A stretch of 64,000 nucleotides of DNA, from contig JAIXQO010000004.1 in the NCBI GenBank assembly GCA_027485695.1, positions 506,408-570,407 of the forward strand. Reading direction: 5' to 3'. Below, piece after piece: positions 45,919 through 52,545 of this stretch. Each line of letters starts with the position of its first letter. Position 1 is the first letter of the stretch. Source of the stretch: Pseudomonadota bacterium. Its GTDB lineage: Bacteria; Bdellovibrionota; UBA1018. The notes beneath the pieces were generated by a model. The model worked only from the letters and a program-made list of their open reading frames with translations. It searched no databases and was not told the origin of the DNA. A program made the position numbers and the translations under genes.

Positions 45919-46844
45919 GCGGCTCTCCCTCCTCGACGTTTCATCAAGACATAGATGAAAAATGGAGCTCCGATGAACGAAGTCATGACTCCAATCGGGA
46001 TTTCATACGGCTCAAACAAGTGACGAGAAACTCCGTCCGCAATCACCAGGAGCAAGCCCCCCCAAAGAAACGTGATCGGAACGGACCTACGATGGAGCGA
46101 CCCCACCATTCCCCTCACCCAGTGAGGGATCATGAGCCCGACGAATCCGATCGTGCCAGCGAGACTCACGGAAATAGAGAGGAGGAGCGCGGTCGCAAAC
46201 AGAACCTCTCGTCGAAGGCTCTGAACCGGGACGCCGAGTGAGCGCGCCGTTGATTCGCCGAGCAAGAGCGCATCTAAGTCTCGCGAACGCCACCAGAAAT
46301 ACCCAAGCACCAGGAGCCCAAGAAAGAGTAGCGTAATGGTCGGCCCCCACTCGGATCGACTGAGATCACCAAATAGCCAACGAATCGCGGCTTGCGATTG
46401 CGAGGGGTCAGATAATGTCATCCAGAGCGTGACGACGCTCGAGCCGACGAAATTTAGCATCACGCCGGTCAGTAGGATCAGGCTTGTGCTCTCTCGGCGA
46501 GCCACGCGAACGATGATCGCACCAAAACTGAGCGTACCTAAAAACGCGGAGACCGAGAATCCAGGGATCAAGCCAGGAATTCGGAGTACGGATCCCGCGA
46601 TGTAACCGAGAGTTCCACCGGCAGGTAGCCCTAGGATGTAGGGCTCACAAAGCGAATTTTGCAGAATGAGTTGAAGGAGTAGTCCGCAGAGCGCGAGAGA
46701 ACCACCCACGGCGAATGCGAGCACGGCGCGCGGAATTCGAAACTCCGCGAGAATCGACCAATCGTTTCCCCATCCCAAAAACGGTGATACGAGCGCAAGT
46801 GCTACGAGTAGTGCCGTGATCAGTATGAGTTTTGTTGATTTCAT
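45915..46844 (-). CDS. FecCD/BtuC-type ABC permease
   Basis: This 309-residue inner-membrane permease has about nine to ten hydrophobic helices. Family motifs are FRIPRAVLAFAVGGSLALCGLLLQ near the N-terminus and GTIGFVGLMIPHWVRGMVG, the ATPase-contact loop. It forms the channel of a vitamin B12/siderophore importer with the ATPase and binding protein encoded on either side. No Cys-rich or extra domain is seen. Confidence 0.92.
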   Translation of the reverse strand: MKSTKLILITALLVALALVSPFLGWGNDWSILAEFRIPRAVLAFAVGGSLALCGLLLQLILQNSLCEPYILGLPAGGTLGYIAGSVLRIPGLIPGFSVSAFLGTLSFGAIIVRVARRESTSLILLTGVMLNFVGSSVVTLWMTLSDPSQSQAAIRWLFGDLSRSEWGPTITLLFLGLLVLGYFWWRSRDLDALLLGESTARSLGVPVQSLRREVLFATALLLSISVSLAGTIGFVGLMIPHWVRGMVGSLHRRSVPITFLWGGLLLVIADGVSRHLFEPYEIPIGVMTSFIGAPFFIYVLMKRRGGRAA

Positions 46845-46853
46845 TTTTGGTCT

Positions 46854-47675
46854 CTAGTTCCGGATGATTTCCATCAGCTTGCGTGCGCCCACGACCAATC
46901 TCGGTCCTGGGCGTAGCAACTCGTCCAGACGAACGACCCGAACTTGGTTCTTTTTGACCGCTCGGACTTTTTTCAATTTTTTCCAACGCGCGACCGTCGC
47001 CGCTCCATCCTCACCCATCGAATCGAAAACGAGAATCCAGTCGGGATCTTTTTTTACGAGCGCCTCGTCGGAGATCTGTGGGTAGCGGGACGGGAGGTCT
47101 TTGAAACAGTTCTCGCGTCCGAGCCACTGGAGCACTTCGTCCAAATAGGAGTCAGAACCGACGACGATGAGCGGTCGATCACTGAGTTGGATCGCAATGC
47201 AACCGGAGTGCGGATTTTTCTTAGCCTCCTCGATGAGTGAATCACGCTTGGTTTGCCAGTCGGCTCGAAGTTTCTTGGCCTGGTCGGTTTTACCAATCAG
47301 CGCGCCAATCTTGATGACGTTCTCTAGGAGTTCGGCAAAAGACTCTTCCGAGAACACCTCAACTCGGATGCCTTTTTTGCGAAGGAATTCGACCTGGGAC
47401 TCTTGATTACCGCTTTTAGATGCCAGCGCGAGGGTTGGTTTCAATCGATAAATCGACTCCAAACTCAAGCGCGGATAAGGTCCGACGCTTGGTTTTGATT
47501 TTAGGCTTAAGGGATAATCCGTGTACTCGGTGACCCCGACGATTTCATCTTCGGCTCCCAGCGCGGATACGAGTTCAGCGAGCGACGGCGTGAGTGGCAA
47601 TAGACGCTCGGCCGCTTTCACACGGCTTGCGCCCAAAATCACCGCGAGCAGGAGGAGAACGCGAGCTGAATTCAT
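46854..47675 (-). CDS. Periplasmic substrate-binding protein of the BtuF type
   Basis: This 273-residue class III solute-binding protein is exported by a signal peptide (VLLLLAVILGASRVKA). RLLPLTPSLAELVSALGAEDEIVGVTEYTDYP matches BtuF, as does LSLESIYRLKPTLALA. The two-lobe fold is joined by a long helix around residues 140-165. ATG 47675 overlaps the lgt stop by 4 bp; an upstream in-frame extension has no signal peptide. Cobalamin is the best guess. No B12 riboswitch is seen nearby. Confidence 0.88.
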   Translation of the reverse strand: MNSARVLLLLAVILGASRVKAAERLLPLTPSLAELVSALGAEDEIVGVTEYTDYPLSLKSKPSVGPYPRLSLESIYRLKPTLALASKSGNQESQVEFLRKKGIRVEVFSEESFAELLENVIKIGALIGKTDQAKKLRADWQTKRDSLIEEAKKNPHSGCIAIQLSDRPLIVVGSDSYLDEVLQWLGRENCFKDLPSRYPQISDEALVKKDPDWILVFDSMGEDGAATVARWKKLKKVRAVKKNQVRVVRLDELLRPGPRLVVGARKLMEIIRN

Positions 47676-48478
47676 CGTTTTTTCGATGCAGCTACTGCAG
47701 GCTGGTGGCCCGAGTTCACGCGTTTCAATCGGTAGACCAGGAGAGTCGCCGCCACCGCAAACACGAGGACGGAGATGAATTGGCTCGTGGATAGGATGCC
47801 AGGGATCACGAATCCACGGATGATATCGCCGCGGTAGACTTCGATGATGCTTCGGATGATTGGATAGGCCATGAAGTAAACGAGCGCGACTTGGCCATCG
47901 AACGATTTTTTTCGGAAAGTAGCGAGCAGTCCAAAAAACAAGATGACGAGCGCCACGCACTCATAGAACTGAGTCGGATGCAGGTAAACGCCCCGAAGCG
48001 ATTCATCGACCAGATCTGAATTCAATTTGATGCCCCAGTTACCGTTCGTCGGACGACCGTAGCAACAACCGGCCGCCACGCAACCGATGCGTCCGAATGC
48101 GTGCGCGATGGTGAGACCCGGAACGAGAACGTCCGAGGTTTTCCAGAGCGGGAGTTGGTTTTTGCGCATGAAATAGAGCGCGAATGGAACGACGGCAAGT
48201 GGTCCGCCGTAGAATACCAGGCCACCTTCCCAAACTTTGAATATGGAGACGGGGTCGGCGGCAAATGAATCCCAGCGTGTGAGAATGAAGAGGAAACGCG
48301 CACCGATGAACCCGATGATCAAGCTCCAGAAGGAAAGGTCCATGATCTTGTCGACGTTCAGCGCGCTTTTTTCGCTGAGTTTTTTTACGACCGTGATGGC
48401 GACCAAGAATCCGATGGCGATCATCAGACCGTAGCTATGGATCGGAATCGGACCGATGTGAAAAAGGGTCGGGAACAT
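47672..48478 (-). CDS. lgt: Prolipoprotein diacylglyceryl transferase
   Basis: This inner-membrane enzyme attaches diacylglycerol from phosphatidylglycerol to the lipobox Cys of prolipoproteins. It has 268 residues and seven TM segments. The signatures HSYGLMIAIGF and GRIGCVAAGCCYGRPT (family HGRxGNFxNGExxGR region, here in the GRxGC variant) and the later HPTQFYE are visible. The Lgt substrates in this window include at least six predicted lipoproteins. It is the first gene of the btu-like operon. Confidence 0.93.
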   Translation of the reverse strand: MFPTLFHIGPIPIHSYGLMIAIGFLVAITVVKKLSEKSALNVDKIMDLSFWSLIIGFIGARFLFILTRWDSFAADPVSIFKVWEGGLVFYGGPLAVVPFALYFMRKNQLPLWKTSDVLVPGLTIAHAFGRIGCVAAGCCYGRPTNGNWGIKLNSDLVDESLRGVYLHPTQFYECVALVILFFGLLATFRKKSFDGQVALVYFMAYPIIRSIIEVYRGDIIRGFVIPGILSTSQFISVLVFAVAATLLVYRLKRVNSGHQPAVAASKKR

Positions 48479-48525
48479 GGGCGTTACCTCTCGTGTTCAA
48501 TCAATCTAAGAGAGGACGCCGGGAA

Positions 48526-49080
48526 TTACCAGCTACTGCCCCAGAGGAGATGCCCGAGGGTGGCCAGAGCGTGGAATTTCGGATCCTTCTTGGCCAAAGC
48601 GTCGAACTCTTCGCGGCGATGGGTCTTGAGTGATACGAGTTTCCCGAGTGGGAACTGCTCGACCACTTTGCGAACTTCATCGGGCTGCTCGGTCACGACG
48701 TAGAGCTGAATATCGCCGGGTTGAGCTCCGAGGAGGATGCCTTTGGAGCTCAAGCTTTGTAGTTGCTGAGCGAGACCCTCGATCTCACACATCCCCCAAA
48801 GACGGCGCGAGACCGCGACCGTGGGGTGCTCATCTTGGATTCGTACGCCACGGCGGTTATCGATGAAACTGACGATGCCGGATTCCTCGAGTTTTTCGAG
48901 CGTTTTCTCCAGCCCCTGAATGCCGCCAAGTCCGCGAACCCCTTTGAGTTTTGAGACCAGCACGCGCAATGAATAGGTCGTCTCCTTGGAAGAAACGAGA
49001 AATCGAACCACCTTTTGTTCAGGGGTAAAGAAAAACAGTGAATCCCAGGTAGTTGGCGTCTTGGTTGCCCGAGCGCTCAT
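48526..49080 (-). CDS. Winged-helix protein with nucleotidyltransferase-like C-terminus
   Basis: This is a 184-residue soluble protein. Residues 15-80 look like a winged helix (EQKVVRFLVSSKETTYSLRVLVSKLKGVRGLGGIQGLEKTLEKLEESGIVSF). The second half (LSSKGILLGAQPGDIQLYVVTEQPDEVRKVVEQF) is laid out like a small nucleotidyltransferase/MNT-like domain, but the GS...DxD catalytic motif is degenerate. It might be a transcription regulator. It lies next to the tRNA-Gln gene and the element boundary, on the chromosomal side. Confidence 0.55.
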   Translation of the reverse strand: MSARATKTPTTWDSLFFFTPEQKVVRFLVSSKETTYSLRVLVSKLKGVRGLGGIQGLEKTLEKLEESGIVSFIDNRRGVRIQDEHPTVAVSRRLWGMCEIEGLAQQLQSLSSKGILLGAQPGDIQLYVVTEQPDEVRKVVEQFPLGKLVSLKTHRREEFDALAKKDPKFHALATLGHLLWGSSW

Positions 49081-49172
49081 TGGTGTTGCCTCCGCTAGTT
49101 GAAACGTCCGGAGATACTACCGAATTCCCGACCGAGATCCAATCCCTTTCTGGGGACCGAGCGTTATCGCAG

Positions 49173-49201
49173 TTGCCCACCAAATCGACTCATGCTAATC
49201 C
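49173..49201 (+). promoter_or_regulatory. Probable promoter of tRNA-Gln
   Basis: TTGCCC (49173-49178) and TAATCC (49196-49201) are separated by 17 bp and end 17 bp before the 5' end of the tRNA. The -10 is a weak match. Confidence 0.45.
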
Positions 49202-49218
49202 TTAAAACACACAGCTAT

Positions 49219-49293
49219 TGGGGTGTCGACAAGCGGTAAGTCCCTGGATTTTGATTCCAGTATTCCTAGGTTCGAATCCTAGCACCCCAACCA
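49219..49293 (+). tRNA. tRNA-Gln (anticodon TTG)
   Basis: The acceptor stem TGGGGTG (49219-49225) pairs with CACCCCA (49283-49289). The discriminator is A290 and CCA is encoded at 49291-49293. The anticodon stem-loop CTGGA-TTTTGAT-TCCAG gives anticodon TTG, and the T arm contains GGTTCGAATCC. It closely resembles proteobacterial tRNA-Gln. The integrated element starts right after its 3' end, so its 3' half is probably the attachment site. Confidence 0.95.
49271..49293. other. Putative left attachment site (att) in the tRNA-Gln 3' end
   Basis: Tyrosine integrases commonly use the T-arm and 3' end of a tRNA gene. Everything to the left of this segment is chromosomal in character, and everything to the right is plasmid- or ICE-like. 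The matching right copy would lie beyond 64,000, because no second copy is found in this window. Confidence 0.4.
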
Positions 49294-49784
49294 ATACATA
49301 AAATGTGAAATTGAGGTTCTTCGCGAGAAATCGCGGAGAACCCTCAAAATTGGCTGAAAATCCCTTCCAGTAATTTCAATCGAGTAGCGAACTTAGTATT
49401 TCCCTGTCTGTCGCAAGATTTCGGGAATTTCCTATTTTTGTCCTACTATTTGCCTACGAAGCGAGCCCTTGAATTCGTAGGACAGATTTCGGCGTGAACC
49501 TCTAGTTCGCCGGGATCTGTCCCGCGAAAACCCATCATGCAAACCGCATGAGGAACAGGAGGCAACCGCGCAAACTAACCCATCAAAACAAAAAAGCCCG
49601 AGGTGAAAACCTCGAGCTTTTGAATCTTCAATCTAATCTGCGGCGTCTGCTTGCCGGCTTCTCCGCAGATCTGAATCGGAACCTAAACGGATTTGAATTT
49701 TATTCGCGTCCGACAGGCCCTCTTTTGTCTTTGATTGTTAGTGAATCAAGCAGGGGCTGTCAACGCACTTCCAAGGAGGAAGTT
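49294..49784 (+). other. Structured leader region between tRNA-Gln and parA
   Basis: This 491-bp stretch has no gene that I can support. It contains several hairpins: 49313-49345 (GAAA loop), CCTACGAA/TTCGTAGG near 49451-49479, a terminator-like stem at 49592-49621, and ATCTGCGG/CCGCAGAT (49636-49643 with 49663-49670). The reading frame of parA stays open back to ATG 49548, but the strong AAGGAGG at 49773-49779 marks ATG 49785 as the start. Attenuation or an antisense-RNA target is possible. Confidence 0.5.
49592..49621 (+). terminator. Terminator/attenuator-like hairpin upstream of parA
   Basis: AAAAGC and CGAGGT pair with ACCTCG and GCTTTT around a GAAA loop, with a C/A mismatch between the two helices. 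Only one T follows the stem (TTTTG), so it is a moderate terminator. It lies within the putative parA leader. Confidence 0.55.
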
Positions 49785-50609
49785 ATGAACTGCCCTATCA
49801 TCGCGATTACGAATCAAAAAGGCGGAGTCGGCAAAACCACGTCCGCTATAAACTTAGCCCAAGCTCTCGTACTCCAAGACTTGAAAGTACTACTCGTAGA
49901 CCTCGACCCACAAGGTAACGCCACCCAAGGAATCGGTATTCACCTCGAAGTCATTCAAGCGTCAGTTGCCGATCTGATCCGTGACCGAAATTTCCCTATA
50001 GATGGAACGATCTACGAAGGAGAGGGACTGGATATCATCCCGGCAACTCCCCTTCTCGCAAGAGTCGAGCGAGAGATGGTTGCCATGACTAACTCTGAGC
50101 TACGACTTGCCCACCGGCTTCAGTCGCTTCGCTCAAAATACTCAGTCATCATTATCGACACGCCCCCGACATTCGGACCACTCATGAACTCTGCTCTGAA
50201 CGCGGCTACACAGCTGATCATCCCAGTAGATTCGAGCTATTTCGCTTTGATGGGAATCAAGGAACTCCAGGCCGAGATGGAAGAAATTCAGCGAGGTACT
50301 AACCCGGGCCTAGAAGTGCTCGGCTATCTGCTGACGCTCGTTGATCCCACCAACATCTCTACCCAGACCAAAGACACTCTTGTTCACAATTTTGGTGAGC
50401 GCGTATTTGAGACACAAATTCGCAGGTCCGTAAAACTACGTGAGGCACCTGCGCTCGGTAAAACGATATTCCACCATGCTCCGGATAGTGCCGGTGCGAA
50501 GGACTATCTCGGCCTCGCTTACGAGGTCACTACGCGCCTGGGGATGGGCGAGGCCATCACACATTCAAAACGAGCACTGTCTCTGGTTTCGGGGGTGAGC
50601 CATGAGTAA
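49785..50609 (+). CDS. parA: ParA/Soj-family partition ATPase
   Basis: This 274-residue ATPase drives segregation of plasmids and some integrative elements. The deviant Walker A NQKGGVGKTTSAINLAQAL is at residues 10-28, Walker A' VLLVDLDPQGNATQG follows, and Walker B is SVIIIDTPPTFG. There is no N-terminal HTH, so it is of the small type. AAGGAGG lies 6 bp before ATG 49785. No ParB gene follows; instead the rep gene overlaps by 8 bp, and its iterons could double as a centromere. Confidence 0.93.
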   Translation: MNCPIIAITNQKGGVGKTTSAINLAQALVLQDLKVLLVDLDPQGNATQGIGIHLEVIQASVADLIRDRNFPIDGTIYEGEGLDIIPATPLLARVEREMVAMTNSELRLAHRLQSLRSKYSVIIIDTPPTFGPLMNSALNAATQLIIPVDSSYFALMGIKELQAEMEEIQRGTNPGLEVLGYLLTLVDPTNISTQTKDTLVHNFGERVFETQIRRSVKLREAPALGKTIFHHAPDSAGAKDYLGLAYEVTTRLGMGEAITHSKRALSLVSGVSHE

Positions 50610-52131
50610 GTCAGATCTTAAAGTTGCGATGGAATCGCTACAGATTAAAAAGCCGTTTCGATTACCTTCCAAGCAGCCGCAATTCAAAGCACCGACCCCG
50701 GTCGCTCCAACAACCGAGGTCATAAATGAAACCGAGGTTGGATCGAATACCTCGATATCCAATGCAGCCTCGGTACAAATATCAACCCAGGTTGCACAAG
50801 AGACCCCGGCACTAGAACAACCCCAGGTTCAGAAGCTAACCCAGGATGATTCGATCACCCCGGTACAATCGGAAACCCAGGTCGTCATGGAAACCAAGGA
50901 CTGTCTAGCATCCATGGTAACTACAGATTCCTGGGTGAATTCAGAAACCAGGGTAGATCCAAGAACCCAGATTGAACCACAGACCCAGGAGCCTGTGAGT
51001 ACCGCGGTTGCTGAGCCAACCTTAGTAAATCTAGAATCCACGGTCTCAAAACCTACCGAGGATGCCGCGCCATCCAGGGCTACCAGCAAAACCCAGGACT
51101 CAAATACAACCGACATCCCACGAGAAATCGTCAACGCCTGTATACAAGACAGTTCCATCAAACTGGAGACTGATGCTGCATCTAAACTCTCGACCGGGTT
51201 TACCAGACTTCCTAACTCGATCTTGATGCGGATGCTGGGCGGAGAATTCATCAAGAGTGAAATGCAGATCATTCTCGTCGTTGCAAGGTTCACCATTTCG
51301 TTTCAACGAAGATATGCACCTCTATCGAAATCCGTTCTAGAACGTCAGACGGGACTTCGGGGACCAGCGGTTCTCCAGGCAGTTGGTTCACTCTGCGAAA
51401 ATGGCGTTCTAGAAAAAATTCCTGGAGACCAGTATCGCCCGAATCAATTGGGACTCAAATTTGATGACGAGTTCGATTTTTTCACGAAGAAGGGAACCTT
51501 GGTCGGTCGATCAACCTCGGTTACATCTGTTACCGAGGTCGTGAACTCAACCCCTGCCCAGGGTGAATCGGCAACCTACCCCCAGGTCGCTACAGAAGCC
51601 CACTTTAAAGATACTTCAACGAACCAAAACGAATTCTCTCTTTCGAAAGGTGAAAGAGATTCGAACTCGATCAGTGACTACCTAAAAAAACTGAAGCCAC
51701 TCCGAAAACAACAATCTGAAACAAAGGCTTACAAGGAGCTGACTTGTTCATTTACGAACAATGATGTTTCCGCTGCTTTTGATTTCCTCGTCGCCTCGGA
51801 TCCTGAGCGAACCATATATCACTCCCCGATGGCATATTTAGCCGTCGCGATGGAACAGGTCCTAAGGAGTATCAAAGACCAAAAAGAAATTAGTGAAACA
51901 GCCAGGCATAAGCAAATCGAGCGCCAACAGCTCCAACGGAATGAGGATGTCGCAAGAGCCCAAGACGAAGCTCTTTGGAACCGAAAGGTCACTCTTTTTA
52001 ACGAAAGTTTCCCAACAGTTGAAGGTCAGATGCGAGAAATACAGAAAAGAGTCCCGCCAATCATTCAAGGAGCAGAGCTTCGAAAAAATCTCGCGATATC
52101 GAGTTGGGCAACTGATATGAAGCTAGAATAG
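50602..52131 (+). CDS. RepO-like replication initiation protein with intragenic iterons
   Basis: This is a 509-residue protein. Residues 32-172 are a hexapeptide-periodic linker (xxTQVx) dictated by 18-bp DNA repeats. Residues about 198-285 look like the winged-helix domain of phage RepO proteins (GFTRLPNSILMRML, then SKSVLERQTGLRGPAVLQAVGSL). A later YHSPMAYLAVAMEQV segment and a charged coiled-coil region resemble the C-termini of plasmid Rep proteins. An initiator that binds its own gene, as lambda O does, is the best reading. It overlaps parA by 8 bp. Confidence 0.62.
   Translation: MSKSDLKVAMESLQIKKPFRLPSKQPQFKAPTPVAPTTEVINETEVGSNTSISNAASVQISTQVAQETPALEQPQVQKLTQDDSITPVQSETQVVMETKDCLASMVTTDSWVNSETRVDPRTQIEPQTQEPVSTAVAEPTLVNLESTVSKPTEDAAPSRATSKTQDSNTTDIPREIVNACIQDSSIKLETDAASKLSTGFTRLPNSILMRMLGGEFIKSEMQIILVVARFTISFQRRYAPLSKSVLERQTGLRGPAVLQAVGSLCENGVLEKIPGDQYRPNQLGLKFDDEFDFFTKKGTLVGRSTSVTSVTEVVNSTPAQGESATYPQVATEAHFKDTSTNQNEFSLSKGERDSNSISDYLKKLKPLRKQQSETKAYKELTCSFTNNDVSAAFDFLVASDPERTIYHSPMAYLAVAMEQVLRSIKDQKEISETARHKQIERQQLQRNEDVARAQDEALWNRKVTLFNESFPTVEGQMREIQKRVPPIIQGAELRKNLAISSWATDMKLE
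50695..51116 (+). repeat. 24 iterons with exact 18-bp period inside the rep gene
   Basis: An 8-bp core of the form ACCNNGGT recurs at 50695 and every 18 bp thereafter without a single slip, up to 51109. All 24 units have NCC at positions 1-3 (18 are ACC), 22 have G at position 6 and 20 have GG at positions 6-7. The 10-bp spacers vary. ACC is always in codon phase, but the middle codon changes amino acid (Gln, Glu, Pro, Ser, Lys, Met, Trp, Arg, Ala) while keeping its third-base G. That points to selection on DNA. Confidence 0.85.
51496..51539 (+). repeat. Second short iteron cluster (3 units, 18-bp period)
   Basis: ACCTTGGT (51496), ACCTCGGT (51514) and ACCGAGGT (51532) repeat the core of the main array at the same 18-bp period. 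They lie downstream of the RepO-like domain coding region. Two more imperfect cores follow out of register (51557 and 51580). Confidence 0.7.
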
Positions 52132-52258
52132 CAAACAACAGATTGGCCAAAATTCTGGCGCTTCTATATGGAGTCGCCGAGTTATCGGCAAATAGTGAAA
52201 ATTCTTGATTTAAGTAATATTAACTCAACACCATCGATAGATCTGTCGATTCAGATTT

Positions 52259-52486
52259 ATGCGAAATTTCGTTCTCATTTGCCTAGGACTCACATCTGCC
52301 ATCGGTGGCTATTCAAAGATTTCGAGCGGGATTATTCGTCACGCTTCCAAAAGTAACGACTTAACAAACTTTTTTGAAAACACCCGCAGAGGCTGCTGTT
52401 CACATCACGGAGGTGTCTGTGGGTGCTCAGGAGGTAGAGCCGTTTGCTGCGATGGAAAGCCAAGCCCTACTTGTGGATGTAACTAG
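52259..52486 (+). CDS. Small exported Cys-rich protein (CCSHHGGV motif)
   Basis: This is a 75-residue protein. A hydrophobic signal-like start (FVLICLGLTSAIGGYS) is followed near the C-terminus by CCSHHGGVCGC, then GGRAVCCDGKPSPTCGC. This His/Cys pattern recurs in small secreted bacterial proteins of unknown role. It has eight Cys plus two His, so metal binding or disulfides are both possible. The surrounding DNA is AT-rich, so the gene is probably cargo. Confidence 0.6.
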   Translation: MRNFVLICLGLTSAIGGYSKISSGIIRHASKSNDLTNFFENTRRGCCSHHGGVCGCSGGRAVCCDGKPSPTCGCN

Positions 52487-52545
52487 TATGGGCAATTTAA
52501 ATAGATAATAGACTCACTGTCTACGAAGCAGAGGGAGAGCAACCC

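Noticed and set aside
47676-47960. Upstream extension of the BtuF-like gene
   Set aside because: It runs antiparallel to nothing useful, lies within lgt in another frame, and the signal peptide starts at ATG 47675.
48437-48525. Cobalamin riboswitch upstream of lgt-btuFCD
   Set aside because: The gap is only about 50 bp and shows no B12-box-like sequence.
49548-49784. N-terminal extension of ParA from ATG 49548
   Set aside because: The frame is open, but the extension covers a terminator-like hairpin, has no family similarity, and ATG 49785 has a strong AAGGAGG site.
50695-51116. CRISPR array
   Set aside because: The 18-bp units have 8-bp cores and 10-bp variable parts, all in frame in a coding sequence; this is not the repeat/spacer size of CRISPR.
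52168-52356. 62-residue ORF upstream of the Cys-rich peptide
   Set aside because: It overlaps the better-supported signal-bearing frame (52259-52486) and has no recognisable features or strong ribosome site.
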